Shown here: positions 53,498-62,830 of the stretch, piece after piece | Layout: every line of letters starts with the position of its first letter | Position numbering within the stretch: the first letter of the stretch is position 1 | Origin: an uncultured Saprospiraceae bacterium | GTDB lineage: Bacteria; Bacteroidota; Bacteroidia; Chitinophagales; Saprospiraceae | Assembly: GCA_937950315.1 (NCBI GenBank) | Contig: CALFDU010000015.1 | Span: 1 to 64,000 of the forward strand | DNA: 64,000 bases | Direction: 5' to 3' | Position numbers and translations under genes: made by a program | The notes under the pieces: generated by a model | Seen by the model: the letters and a program-made list of their open reading frames with translations, nothing else | Database searches by the model: none | What the model was told of the DNA's origin: nothing

Positions 53498-56173
53498 TCA
53501 ATTTGAAAGTAGTTCTGTAGTAATTTTTGCTCCGTTCATCTCCTTCACAATCACGATAGATTTGATCAGGATGGATTTTTCAACATCAAACCACATTTCT
53601 TGATTTCCCCCATTGCCATCCAATGAAATTAGTTCTACTTTGAAGCAATTGTAAATTTTTCTACCTGCACTTATTTTTTCTTTTCTGACCACATCCAACT
53701 GGTAGGTTCTTTGCGTCTGACTGTTGCTATCAAATAGGGCAAAACTTGTCTTATATCCCTCTTCAAGTGGTAAGGCCCCAATGGATATTGCCATTCCAGG
53801 TCCTCCACTAAATGAGGCTCCGTCCAACGGTTTGTCTATAGCTTTTTTGTCTCCTTTGATGTTTATCTCTCCTTTTAGTGTGGTTTCATCTAGGTCAAGG
53901 GATAGTGACATTCCTTGTTGTTCGACTTCTGTGTGCAATAAACTCAATGTTTTGGCATCCAAAACATTATAATTTCGGGCTTCACCCATGCTTGAATCCA
54001 TTAAATCGGTGATTTTAACCTGATTTCCATCCATTTCGACAGTTCTGGTCATTTTCATTGGAATCTGCTGTGGCCCAAGTTCAAAAGTCATCGAGTAATT
54101 GCTAACTCCTTCCACAACCGCTTTTTTGGCAGTTGGAAGAGTTTTCATCTCTTTTGTGATTGGTTGAAGGATTGAAACAGAAGCTATATCAACCATATTG
54201 GCATTAACAATGCGCTCAATGTGAGAAGGAACCTCTTTCTGGTAACGTCCTCCGAGGTGTTTGGCCAAAAATTTCTCGGCTACCGATAAAAAGGCCATAT
54301 TATTATCTGGATTGGCAAAACCGTGTCCCTCATCCATGAAGTTGATGTATTCGACCGGAAGACCTAGTTCTCTCATGGCGACCACAATTTGGTCTGATTC
54401 GGCTGTTTTTACCCTTGGGTCATTGTTTCCTTGGGCCACCAACAATGGCGCTTTGATATTTTTAGCATGAAAGAAAGGTGATTGACTTCTTAATTGTGCT
54501 TTGCCTGCTTCTGTAGATGGGTCTCCCATCCTCTTGTGAAAAACCTTTCTAAATGATTCCCAGTATGCAGGAATGGTTTCCAAAAGGGTAAACAAGTTGG
54601 ATGGTCCAACAATCGAAACACCTACTGCATACACATCTGGTGTAAATGTCAATCCGGCTAGGGTAGCATAACCTCCATAGGAACCACCCATAATACCGAT
54701 GTAATCTTTATCTGCATATCCTTTGTCGACCAAAAATTCAGCTCCTGCAGTTAAGTCATCCTGCATCAATTGACCCCATTCATTGTTTCCTGCATTTAAG
54801 AATGCTTTTCCAAAACCGGTTGATCCTCTGAAATTTGGTTGGAGGACTACGTAACCACGGTTGGCAAGAAATTGTGCCCATGAATGATATCCCCAAGTAT
54901 CTCTAGCCCAAGGACCTCCATGTGGCATGATGATCGCCGGAAGATTTTGCGGAACAATTCCTTTTGGTAAAGTTAGATAAGCAGATATTTCCAAACCATC
55001 AGATGACTTGTATTTTACTGGAATCATGCGAGCCAGATATTCTGTCGGAAGATTTGGTCTTGGTTTGTATAAAAATTCAATATTTCGGTCTTCTCTTCTG
55101 TAAAGGTAGGCAGCCCCTGGGTCGGTATCTGAATGTACATAAATAATCCACAAGGCCTCGTTGTCAGTCATCGAGGTGATGCTTATTTCTGAATCAGGGA
55201 ATTCTTTCTTTAGGTGTTGATAGTCGGACTCAAAGGTTCTTTCCTTCCAATATATTCTGATCTTGTCTCCTGTATATTGTGTAGAGATCAATTCATTGGT
55301 CAAATCTGAAAAAAGTGCGCTTCCAAAATCTACTCTGCCTGAAGGGTCTGACTCTACTACTGTAAATGCGTTGGTGCTTAGGTCTAAGGTTCCTAATTGT
55401 GATAAGTCCGCATCACCTTTGTTAGATACGAAGTAAAACAAGTTTTTGTCTTTTGCTCCTCTTACAGGGTAGCAAGTTTCTTCAACATTGCACTCAAAGC
55501 ATTTTGTAAAAATCCCTCTTGTTGTTTTTTTATAAATGACAGTTCCACCTTCTGAATTTGCTGCACTTGCCAGCGTGAGTTCGTCATCAATATTAAAATA
55601 GAAACCGGTGAAGTTTTTTGTGTTTTCTAGCATTAATTTTCTTTCCCCAGTAGCTATGTTTATTTCATATAAATCATGCCAGGCAGGATCTCTATCATTG
55701 ATCCCTACGTACATCACTTCTTTGTTGGATTTTGGCACTGCCATAATAATAGCACGTACACCCTTTACGTCAGTAATGTTTCTCGATTTCGGTACTCCAT
55801 TTGATTCTGTTTCTCCGTCGGGGTCAACAGCATATACTTGAAAATTCTCATCACCTCCTTTGTCCTGCACATATAAGATGTATTGCTGGTCCCTGCTCCA
55901 GAAGTAAGACCTGATGGGCCTTTTGGTGTCTGCGGTTACTGGAATTGCGGAGTCAAAAGAATCATATCTTCCTTTCACCCAAATATTGCTGATTCCTTTG
56001 TATGGTTTAATAAAGGAAATAAATTTACCAGAAGGACTAAGTTTTGCGCCTGATATTTCTGGGCTACCAAATAAAATTTCTCTATCGATAATTGGTGGTA
56101 AATCATTCTGTGCATTCATAAATGAAAAGCTGGTCATTAAGGTTAATAATACAAGGTTGAAAATAGATTTCAT
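53498..56173 (-). CDS. S9 family (prolyl oligopeptidase-type) exported peptidase with extra C-terminal domain
   Basis: 891 residues with a signal peptide ending MNAQ. An N-terminal beta-propeller (about 35-380) leads to an alpha/beta-hydrolase domain. The catalytic triad is visible as Ser498 in GGSYGG, Asp585 in GNNDPR and His617 in DEGHGFA. IIMPHGGPWARDTWGYH forms the oxyanion region. Related S9C enzymes end near residue 650-690; here 665-891 adds a beta-rich domain with KMTRTVEMDGNQVKI and KIYNCFKVELISLDG, like a DUF3108-type sandwich. It cleaves short peptides in the periplasm. Its ATG overlaps the nitrilase stop by one base. Confidence 0.93.
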   Translation of the reverse strand: MKSIFNLVLLTLMTSFSFMNAQNDLPPIIDREILFGSPEISGAKLSPSGKFISFIKPYKGISNIWVKGRYDSFDSAIPVTADTKRPIRSYFWSRDQQYILYVQDKGGDENFQVYAVDPDGETESNGVPKSRNITDVKGVRAIIMAVPKSNKEVMYVGINDRDPAWHDLYEINIATGERKLMLENTKNFTGFYFNIDDELTLASAANSEGGTVIYKKTTRGIFTKCFECNVEETCYPVRGAKDKNLFYFVSNKGDADLSQLGTLDLSTNAFTVVESDPSGRVDFGSALFSDLTNELISTQYTGDKIRIYWKERTFESDYQHLKKEFPDSEISITSMTDNEALWIIYVHSDTDPGAAYLYRREDRNIEFLYKPRPNLPTEYLARMIPVKYKSSDGLEISAYLTLPKGIVPQNLPAIIMPHGGPWARDTWGYHSWAQFLANRGYVVLQPNFRGSTGFGKAFLNAGNNEWGQLMQDDLTAGAEFLVDKGYADKDYIGIMGGSYGGYATLAGLTFTPDVYAVGVSIVGPSNLFTLLETIPAYWESFRKVFHKRMGDPSTEAGKAQLRSQSPFFHAKNIKAPLLVAQGNNDPRVKTAESDQIVVAMRELGLPVEYINFMDEGHGFANPDNNMAFLSVAEKFLAKHLGGRYQKEVPSHIERIVNANMVDIASVSILQPITKEMKTLPTAKKAVVEGVSNYSMTFELGPQQIPMKMTRTVEMDGNQVKITDLMDSSMGEARNYNVLDAKTLSLLHTEVEQQGMSLSLDLDETTLKGEINIKGDKKAIDKPLDGASFSGGPGMAISIGALPLEEGYKTSFALFDSNSQTQRTYQLDVVRKEKISAGRKIYNCFKVELISLDGNGGNQEMWFDVEKSILIKSIVIVKEMNGAKITTELLSN

Positions 56174-56967
56174 TACAATAAATTGAATTGATCTTGGTCT
56201 TTGTGGAAAGGTAATTTTTCTCTGACTTTCGTCAAATGTTTGTGAGCTATTTTACAAGTAAGGATTTCTTCTTTATTGTCTTCAGTGGAGATTAATTCTT
56301 CACCCAAGCAATTGAGCACTGTCGACGCACCAGAGTATTCAAAACCTTTTCCATCGGTGCCCACTCTGTTTACGCCAATACAATAACTCATGTTTTCTAT
56401 TGCTCTTGCTTTAAGTAGGGTAGACCATGCATGTACTCTTGCTACTGGCCAACTTGCTACATAAACGATAAGGTCATAATTATTTTCTGCATCTTCTTTT
56501 CTTCTTGACCATACAGGAAACCGTAGGTCGTAACAAACTTGCAGATTGATTTTCCAACCTTTGTACTCAAGGATTTGCTTTTGATCTCCAGCTGAAAAAT
56601 ATTCATTTTCATCAGCGAGAGAAAACAAGTGTTTTTTGTCGTAGTACTGGGTTGTGCCGTCTGCTTCTACCCACAGAAATCGATTGAAGTATTGATCACC
56701 ATCTTTGGTTATCATTGAACCACAAACGGCGGACGATTTTTCAAGTGCCATCTTTTTCATCCAGTTATGAGTGGTTCCATCCATTGTTTCAGCAAGTTCG
56801 ACAGTGTTGTTGGTGAATCCTGTGTTGAACATTTCCGGGAGTACAATAATATCGCTTTCGCCAATGGAGAAAATCTTGCGGCCAAACATTTCGATATTGG
56901 CTTTTTTGTCTTCCCAGTGAAGATTGGATTGGATCAGATTAAGATTTAGGTAATCTTGTGCGGACAT
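56173..56967 (-). CDS. Carbon-nitrogen hydrolase, omega-amidase (YafV-like)
   Basis: 264 residues of the nitrilase superfamily. The catalytic triad is Glu45 in VLPEMFNTGF, Lys111 in YYDKKHLF, and Cys145 in LQVCYDLRFPVW. The FNTGF and YDLRFPVW contexts are those of omega-amidases (YafV/Nit2), which hydrolyse alpha-ketoglutaramate or alpha-ketosuccinamate as metabolite repair. It is cytoplasmic. It starts 1 bp after the TerB-like gene ends and its stop overlaps the S9 peptidase start, so the three genes form a tight operon. Confidence 0.94.
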   Translation of the reverse strand: MSAQDYLNLNLIQSNLHWEDKKANIEMFGRKIFSIGESDIIVLPEMFNTGFTNNTVELAETMDGTTHNWMKKMALEKSSAVCGSMITKDGDQYFNRFLWVEADGTTQYYDKKHLFSLADENEYFSAGDQKQILEYKGWKINLQVCYDLRFPVWSRRKEDAENNYDLIVYVASWPVARVHAWSTLLKARAIENMSYCIGVNRVGTDGKGFEYSGASTVLNCLGEELISTEDNKEEILTCKIAHKHLTKVREKLPFHKDQDQFNLL

Positions 56968-56968
56968 T

Positions 56969-57388
56969 CTAATTCTGGTATTTTTTGATTTTCTCTAGCA
57001 TCGCTTCTTGTGGAACTTTTTTTCCCTCATATTCTTTCATCAAGCCTGTAAGTTCGTCTACCAATCTTGATCTAAAACCGAGCTTGAAGCCAAACTCTTT
57101 TACCAATTTGACTTCTTTGTCAGATACGTCTGCGTCAACCTTGATGAGAAAGAGTAAGTAATACAAAATGGTCATCCTTTGCATTTCATTTTCGGGAATC
57201 TTCATGTCGTAGGATTCGTAGGCAGTTTCGATTTCTTTTACCTGGTAATCTTCAACACCGAGTTCTCCCGCTACATAATCTATATAACTTCTTTCAATGA
57301 CAGCAGTACCCTTGTCTTTTGCACTTAGCTTAAACAATAAGGCAATTAAGTTTCTACTTAACTCAAAATCGGATTCAAATGGATGCAT
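56969..57388 (-). CDS. TerB-like helical protein
   Basis: 139 residues from the ATG 57386-57388; the frame opens 17 codons earlier only through a TTG and the added residues look non-coding. It is all-helical and soluble. MTILYYLLFLIKVDADVSDKEVKLVKEFGFKLGF resembles a TerB core, where acidic residues after the first helix (VDADVSDKE) can bind metal. The ending is EGKKVPQEAMLEKIKKYQN. TerB-type proteins take part in stress and surveillance processes, but no other ter gene is present. It leads the operon with the omega-amidase and S9 peptidase. Confidence 0.75.
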   Translation of the reverse strand: MHPFESDFELSRNLIALLFKLSAKDKGTAVIERSYIDYVAGELGVEDYQVKEIETAYESYDMKIPENEMQRMTILYYLLFLIKVDADVSDKEVKLVKEFGFKLGFRSRLVDELTGLMKEYEGKKVPQEAMLEKIKKYQN

Positions 57389-57727
57389 AAGCTTAACTTT
57401 GTATAAAATGGGTGAAATATAGAAACGTAATTTACCCAATTTAATTTATTTGTAGAACTGCTTATTTAATATAAATCTATCCTGTTTGTCTAGCCCAAAT
57501 ACTATAATCCTTATTTATTGTATTTGCGCAAACAGTTCTTTTTCTTGTTTATCTTGGTGTCTAAGCATATAGATACAACGCCATTTGTATCTTTGATAAG
57601 AGCATTTAATAGAATAACGGGACTAAAAAGGTCCACCTATGAGCTTATAATAGCATAATTACTCTAAGCTTTAACGATAATAACCCCAAGCAAGAGGGAA
57701 ACTTTAAGAAATTAACTTTCAATCGAG
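57389..57727. other. Intergenic region with possible structured leader of the haem-binding gene
   Basis: This 339-bp divergent gap contains a TATCTTTG (57588-57595), which matches the -7 consensus TAnnTTTG, on the plus strand. A leader of about 125 nt would follow, with short possible stems GGAC/GTCC (near 57617-57631), AGCTTA/TAAGCT, and CCC/GGG near 57685. I see no ORF, tRNA or known riboswitch core. Confidence 0.4.
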
Positions 57728-58165
57728 ATGAAGAAGAAAATATTACTTGGTCTTATACTTTTTTTGATACTGGCTCAATTTGTACGAATTGATAAAACCA
57801 ATCCACCTGTCGTAGCAGCCAATGATATTTTGAATATGACTTCTGCACCTGATGATGTTAGGTCAATGATGAAAAGAGCCTGTTACGATTGCCATTCCAA
57901 TGAAACAAAATATCCTTGGTATATGGATATTGCTCCGATTTCTTGGTGGACCAAAGGTCATGTAAATAGCGCGCGAGAATCTTTAAATTATTCAGAATGG
58001 GCTGGTTTTCCAGCAGATGCTAAAAAGCACAAACTAGAAGAATCTGCATTGAAGGTTAGGAAAAAATGGATGCCTATTTCAAGTTATTTAATTGCGCATC
58101 CAGAGGCAAGGATTTCAGAAGAAGAAAGAGAGACTCTCGCCAAATGGTTTGAGTCTCAAATGTAA
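57728..58165 (+). CDS. Membrane-anchored haem-binding (Haem_bd) protein
   Basis: 145 residues. An uncleaved-looking N-terminal hydrophobic segment (about 3-18, KKILLGLILFLILAQF) anchors it. The haem motif is Cys52-Y-D-Cys55-His56 in RACYDCHSNETKYPWY. ISWWTKGHVNSARESLNYSEW and a final region with ARISEEERETLAKW follow; this is the Haem_bd family layout common in Bacteroidota. It should hold one c-type haem in the periplasm. It is transcribed alone, divergent from the TerB-like operon and convergent with the 58181 gene. Confidence 0.92.
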   Translation: MKKKILLGLILFLILAQFVRIDKTNPPVVAANDILNMTSAPDDVRSMMKRACYDCHSNETKYPWYMDIAPISWWTKGHVNSARESLNYSEWAGFPADAKKHKLEESALKVRKKWMPISSYLIAHPEARISEEERETLAKWFESQM

Positions 58166-58180
58166 TTTTGTATCTAAGTT

Positions 58181-59431
58181 TTAGTCTATTTTTTCTACTT
58201 TCTTCGTAACTCTTTCTCCAGAGCTTTCGCAAAAGAATTCTAGAATATAAATGCCTGCATCATAGGTAGAAACATCTACTTGTGTGGTAAATGATTCCAG
58301 TGTTTGTTGTTCGACCAATTTTCCATTTAGGTTGAAAATAGATAAGTCGTATTGGACAGGATTGTTTAATTCTATGGTCAGTATTTGGTCTACTGGATTG
58401 GGGAAAACAGAAATTAGGTTTTCTTCTTCGTTGTCAGCCAATTCCGTAGGCTCTTGGTTGTTGTAATCAAACAATGGTAGTAATAGACCTCTACGGATGT
58501 ATGCGTTGATAATTTGTTCAGAATTGCTCTTACTCCAAGAATTTCCAAATGGTTTGGTTTTTTGTTCTCTATCGATTTGGTTTTCTCCTCCGTTTACCAT
58601 GATGCTTTCAAATTCTCCATCATGAGCATGATTATGATCAAGACACAAAGCAGTATTTTCTACCTCAGCCAATGATTCTTGGTGATTGGCATAGTTGGTG
58701 TGGCTCAATGCATGTACACAAGTCTGTGCAAATTGTACAAGGTATTTATTGGCCAATGAAAAAGTATTGTTTTTAGAAATACTGACAGTCATAAAATCAC
58801 CTGGATCATTACAATAAATTTGTGCTGATGCTCTAAATGCCAAATCCAATGGATCGTCCAAAAGATTTATAACCGCATTGATATCATTTGCGGAAGCGAG
58901 ATCACGGACATAATTATTAAGAGGCGTATCTCCATTTCTTTGATCAGGATCAGAAAAAACGAGATATCCCATCATGTCAAACATATTCTGAAGTTCTTCC
59001 GGATATTCTTGTAAGATGATTTCCTCAACAATAGGCATATGTGCCCAGTCAAGTTGGTCCGTATTGTTTGCTTTTGCAATATCAACCAAATGTAAATTCA
59101 TTGCCAATCGAAGAGTTTCCAATTGCACTGGACTAATAATGTCATCACTGTTGGTAAGCATTAAAATCCTAAGATTGGTTGTCTTCCATTTCTGAATGGA
59201 ACGATCGGCTGTTTCTTCTTTTTCTTGATACCAAAGTTGGGCATCCGTACTTTCTAGTCGATCCACAAAGTGATCGATATCAGCCTGACTAAGAAATGGA
59301 AAATTGCAGGTTATTGCTCCTCCTTTATGGCTTTGGAAATTAGCAGTAGAACATTGTGCTTGCGATAATGTAGGAATTGAAATTATAGCAAGACAAATGA
59401 GAAATAATAAGTTGTTTAATTTCTTCATCAT
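58181..59431 (-). CDS. T9SS-secreted protein of unknown function
   Basis: 416 residues. The signal peptide ends SQAQ (about residue 26). The central part has no recognised catalytic motif: LRLAMNLHLVDIAKANNTDQLDW, MFDMMGYLVFSDPDQRNG, and an Asn/His-rich stretch HALSHTNYANHQESLAEVENTALCLDHNHAHD that could bind metal. Two Cys lie near QCSTANFQSHKGGAITC. The last 80 residues are a T9SS type A sorting domain (ISVFPNPVDQILTIELN, FNLNGKLVEQQTL, YDAGIYILEF). It is secreted to the surface. Single gene; the subtilase gene lies upstream, separated by a terminator. Confidence 0.83.
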   Translation of the reverse strand: MMKKLNNLLFLICLAIISIPTLSQAQCSTANFQSHKGGAITCNFPFLSQADIDHFVDRLESTDAQLWYQEKEETADRSIQKWKTTNLRILMLTNSDDIISPVQLETLRLAMNLHLVDIAKANNTDQLDWAHMPIVEEIILQEYPEELQNMFDMMGYLVFSDPDQRNGDTPLNNYVRDLASANDINAVINLLDDPLDLAFRASAQIYCNDPGDFMTVSISKNNTFSLANKYLVQFAQTCVHALSHTNYANHQESLAEVENTALCLDHNHAHDGEFESIMVNGGENQIDREQKTKPFGNSWSKSNSEQIINAYIRRGLLLPLFDYNNQEPTELADNEEENLISVFPNPVDQILTIELNNPVQYDLSIFNLNGKLVEQQTLESFTTQVDVSTYDAGIYILEFFCESSGERVTKKVEKID

Positions 59432-59520
59432 TAATTAATTGAATTAGTATAAAATCAAACTCAAAATTAATGAATGATCGAGACTTCGGTCAGGGTTTTG
59501 TGTTAAATTAAATTTAAATG

Positions 59521-59553
59521 AAAAGGCTAAAAGCGCAATGCTTTTAGCCTTTT
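59521..59553 (-). terminator. Terminator after the subtilase gene
   Basis: A perfect 14-bp inverted repeat (AAAAGGCTAAAAGC at 59521-59534 with 59540-59553) around GCAAT. The T-run on the minus strand is inside the stem end. It lies 43 bp past the subtilase stop. Confidence 0.85.
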
Positions 59554-59596
59554 GTGTCTTTCCTAGGATTAACAAAATCTTTTTTAATCAGAAAAG

Positions 59597-62275
59597 CTAT
59601 TTATCCGATCCTTCTGTTTCTTCATTTTGTACCGTTGTAGCTCCTCCACAACCTTCAATAATTGCCTCAAATTCTGCTCCTAATATGGTTTCAAAATCTG
59701 GCAAAAGTTCGATGCTGACTTCTGCATCATAGGTGATATCAGAACCATCTTGCAAGGTGGCGTCTGATTCAATAATATCTCCTGATTCAATAACGGCAAC
59801 AGTACCCGCCGCGTAAGTACCCGTTTCAATCACATTGGTTGCGCAACTAGGATCCGAGATATTGATGGTATAGTCTTCAACTTCTCCAAAATTGAAGCTG
59901 CCACAAGGGTCAGGTTGATTGTCAAATCTCATTGCGATACGCATACGGACATTACCAAGCGTTGCAGTAGCAGGAATGGTAAATGATCCAGTTTGTGTGT
60001 TTTGATCAGCACCTCCTTGGTCGAATACATTTTCTCCCGCATCCGTAAAGTCTCCATTGTTGTTGTAGTCAATCCAAATCATCCAATACTCATCGTAAAG
60101 CGTAGCTTCCCATTCAGGCGTTAAAGTGAAATCATAGGTTTCATTTACGTCCACATCAATGGTGATGGAAGAGAAATCTCCATATCCGTCATCCGTACCT
60201 GATACATTGCTAACTCCTGCCACTTCTATGCTTTCGATCCATTCTTCACTTGCATCATCTCCACTTGCATCGCAGTATACTACATCTTGCGAGTCAAAGC
60301 TGAAGGTAGAAGAGGTTGTTCCGCTTCCGCAAATGTTTGTTGGTGTTACTCTCCAGAAGTAGGTAGTGTTGGCGCTTAAGTTACTGGTAAGAGTAAAAGA
60401 GCCGCCAGCATTTGAGCTTGACTCTACGATTGATGAAAAAGCGGGATCGGTTGCTATCTCAAAATTGTATGCGGTAGCATCCATATCCGTTTCCCATGTA
60501 AGGGTTAGATTGGTTTGCGTAGATACATTGGTTGCACCATCCATTGGTGTTAAAAGATTTATGGATCCTGGGGCAACATCTCTTATGTCAAGATTCAAAT
60601 CAAGCGTCTTGGGCGTAGTGGTGGATGTTCCAGTTACTTCCAAGGCGTAGGTTCCAGACGCAGCTGAACCAGTGTTAGAAATTGTTAGTGTTGTGCTTGA
60701 ACCTGGTGTTACAGGATTTGATGAAAAACCTGCTGTTGTTCCTGCAGGGAGTCCAGTTACACTTAAAGTGACTGGATCCATAAAGTTTAGTGTGGCTCCT
60801 ACATCGATCGTATATACGGCGTTGTCGGGACTACAAATTTCTACAGTTTCTTGGTTTGCGCTAAGAGTAAAATCAGCTGCACATTCTCCGTCTGTTCCGG
60901 GATTCAATTCGAGGATTGCATTGTAGACATTAAGACGTCCGCCGGTCACTGTAATTCCGTTAAGTGCTGCTATGGGATCAACACCATTCAATATGGCGTC
61001 TTTAAGATCCAATGCAAAGGTGGCAGGATCTGCTTTATAATCTGTAATGAAGTCATCACAGGCAGCTGCTACGAGAAGCCCGACTGTACCCGCTACTTGT
61101 GGTGTTGCCATTGAGGTGCCGGTAAGATTTCCATAATTACTTCCAGTTGTAGTTGATAAAATTCCTGTGCCTGGAGCACCCAGGTCGATGGTTGTTAATC
61201 CAAAAGCTGCTCCATTGTTTTTGGCATCTGTATTTGTGGTATTTGTTACAGAAATAAGATAATCACTAGGGCAAGCTGTAGGTACATCACCTTGTGCATC
61301 TACGTCGGTATTTGCATTGGCAGTAGCGCCACAACTTATAATTCCTTGCATACCTAAGTCGTCATACATTCCACACCAAAGAGGGAAATTGTCAGGATCT
61401 CCAAAATCAACTCCAAAAGAAGCATTGGTTGAAACAACAAATGAACCTTCGGCACCATCTGTATCGTTGTAAGCTGTCCGCTCGTCAAGAATGTATCCGT
61501 ATGCTGCAACGACTGTTGCCTCATTTCCACTCGATCCAGCCACCAACATTAATTTTACATCCCAATTGATACCAGAAACTCCTTGCGCATTGTTTCCTTT
61601 TGCTCCAGAAATTCCTGCTACATGCGTTCCGTGATTATCTACAGGTAAGCCTCCATCATTGCCGAATGCATCCCAGCCATTGATGTCATCTATGTATCCA
61701 TTTCCATCATCATCAATGCCATTGCCTGCAATTTCGTCGACATTGACCCAAATGTTTGGTACCAAGTCTTCATGTCCTATATCAAACCCGCCATCTACAA
61801 TGGCGACAACGATATCATCTCCTTGCGTGGTTGTCCCACCAGTCGAAATATCCCAAGCTTCAGGTGTGTCCATATCTGCACCTGGAGTTCCTCCTGATTG
61901 TCCGGTGTTTTCATGAGCCCATTGACTGCCATATTGAGTATCGTCTGGTGTAGTGGTTCTCAGATTTACGTTTGTGTGGTTGTGTTGTGCTACTAAAATG
62001 TTTTTATGTCCACGGACTTGATCTAAGATAGCATTCTGGTCTTTGTCGGTTGGGTCGTATTTTACCAACCAAAGATTAACAGATTGAGAAAGGCATCTTT
62101 CTGGTGTGAAAGAAATCTCATTATTTACTGTTTCCTTAAAGCTTCTGCAAAAGGATTCTATGCTTGTATTTTTCTCAAGCTTTAGAATAATATCTCCTTG
62201 AATAATATTTTCTTCTTGTGCATTGATGGTTCCCGCTAAGAAGAGAAGTAAAAAAAAGAATACGCTCTTTTTCAT
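59597..62275 (-). CDS. Secreted S8 subtilase with GEVED domain
   Basis: 892 residues with a signal peptide (MKKS...GTINAQ). An I9-like propeptide covers about 24-105. The S8 catalytic triad is Asp161 in VAIVDGGFD, His215 in DNHGTHVAG and Ser388 in TGTSMATPQ. A beta-sandwich and a fibronectin III-like unit (about 570-665) are followed by a GEVED-type domain (about 690-815, WMIWIDYNNNGDFTDAGE, FNFGEVEDYTI). The tail (815-892) has ITYDAEVSIELLPDFETILGAEFEAIIEGCGG, a 3-stranded stack seen at the end of many Bacteroidota secreted proteins. No classical T9SS sorting domain is evident. It degrades extracellular or periplasmic protein. Confidence 0.93.
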   Translation of the reverse strand: MKKSVFFFLLLFLAGTINAQEENIIQGDIILKLEKNTSIESFCRSFKETVNNEISFTPERCLSQSVNLWLVKYDPTDKDQNAILDQVRGHKNILVAQHNHTNVNLRTTTPDDTQYGSQWAHENTGQSGGTPGADMDTPEAWDISTGGTTTQGDDIVVAIVDGGFDIGHEDLVPNIWVNVDEIAGNGIDDDGNGYIDDINGWDAFGNDGGLPVDNHGTHVAGISGAKGNNAQGVSGINWDVKLMLVAGSSGNEATVVAAYGYILDERTAYNDTDGAEGSFVVSTNASFGVDFGDPDNFPLWCGMYDDLGMQGIISCGATANANTDVDAQGDVPTACPSDYLISVTNTTNTDAKNNGAAFGLTTIDLGAPGTGILSTTTGSNYGNLTGTSMATPQVAGTVGLLVAAACDDFITDYKADPATFALDLKDAILNGVDPIAALNGITVTGGRLNVYNAILELNPGTDGECAADFTLSANQETVEICSPDNAVYTIDVGATLNFMDPVTLSVTGLPAGTTAGFSSNPVTPGSSTTLTISNTGSAASGTYALEVTGTSTTTPKTLDLNLDIRDVAPGSINLLTPMDGATNVSTQTNLTLTWETDMDATAYNFEIATDPAFSSIVESSSNAGGSFTLTSNLSANTTYFWRVTPTNICGSGTTSSTFSFDSQDVVYCDASGDDASEEWIESIEVAGVSNVSGTDDGYGDFSSITIDVDVNETYDFTLTPEWEATLYDEYWMIWIDYNNNGDFTDAGENVFDQGGADQNTQTGSFTIPATATLGNVRMRIAMRFDNQPDPCGSFNFGEVEDYTINISDPSCATNVIETGTYAAGTVAVIESGDIIESDATLQDGSDITYDAEVSIELLPDFETILGAEFEAIIEGCGGATTVQNEETEGSDK

Positions 62276-62385
62276 GTGTAGTGAATATTGAATTAATAAA
62301 AACCATGATTAGAAGAATCTTAGTTTCAAATATAAGTTTTTCAATACCATAACGCTATGGCTTTTTGGTAAAATAGCCGATTTGA

Positions 62386-62401
62386 GGGCAATTCTATGCC
62401 C
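62386..62401. promoter_or_regulatory. Inverted repeat upstream of the subtilase
   Basis: GGGCA at 62386-62390 pairs with TGCCC at 62397-62401 (loop ATTCTA), and another short palindrome CCATA/TATGG lies at 62347-62360. Both are within 130 bp upstream of the subtilase ATG. Function unknown; may be operators. Confidence 0.25.
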
Positions 62402-62438
62402 TTAAATATCTAAGAAAACAGTCTGTGCAGTATAAATA

Positions 62439-62639
62439 CTATATGGCCTCAGAACAATCTTCTTCTTTTGCCAAGAAATGGTAGGTTGAAGTGGTGTGTT
62501 CCGCTTTTTGCTCTATGGATATTATTTTGGTTGATTCTTCACCGTAATAGCAGCCAACTTTTTTACTTGCGCAAGAGGTAAGAAGCGTGGTGGAAGTGAT
62601 TACAAAAAGGCCGATAAGAATTTTTTTGTTGTTCATCAT
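62439..62639 (-). CDS. Very small lipoprotein
   Basis: 66 residues with two possible ATGs (62637-62639 or 62634-62636). The signal and lipobox LLTSC give Cys23, leaving a 44-residue mature peptide, ASKKVGCYYGEESTKI and onward, with a further Cys pair (GCYY and DCSEAI) that could form a disulfide. No domain is recognised. It is on the same strand as the subtilase, 163 bp upstream of it, and might share its transcript or be independent. Confidence 0.65.
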   Translation of the reverse strand: MMNNKKILIGLFVITSTTLLTSCASKKVGCYYGEESTKIISIEQKAEHTTSTYHFLAKEEDCSEAI

Positions 62640-62779
62640 GTAGGATTTTATAAATGATTGTATGCTTTAATAACGCTTCCGAAAAGAAAAATGTGACAAT
62701 TTTTGAGAATAAATTTGGAGAATGTCTCCATGGATCTAAAATTGAATACTATGATTTCCTTTGAGAAAAGGAAAGTGAT

Positions 62780-62813
62780 AAAAAAGCGCCTACCGTAAGG
62801 CAGGCGCTTTTTT
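62780..62813. terminator. Bidirectional terminator after the first barrel gene
   Basis: AAAAAAGCGCCT (62780-62791) pairs perfectly with 62802-62813 across 10 nt, with A-run and T-run built into the stem ends. It lies 17 bp past the stop of the 62831 gene (minus). Confidence 0.9.
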
Positions 62814-62830
62814 ATTTGTGGTATTTGTTT

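Noticed and set aside
53477-53507. Inverted repeat TTCAAATT/AATTTGAA at the end of the S9 gene as a terminator
   Set aside because: The stem is short, AT-only and overlaps the stop codon, with no clean U-run directly after it.
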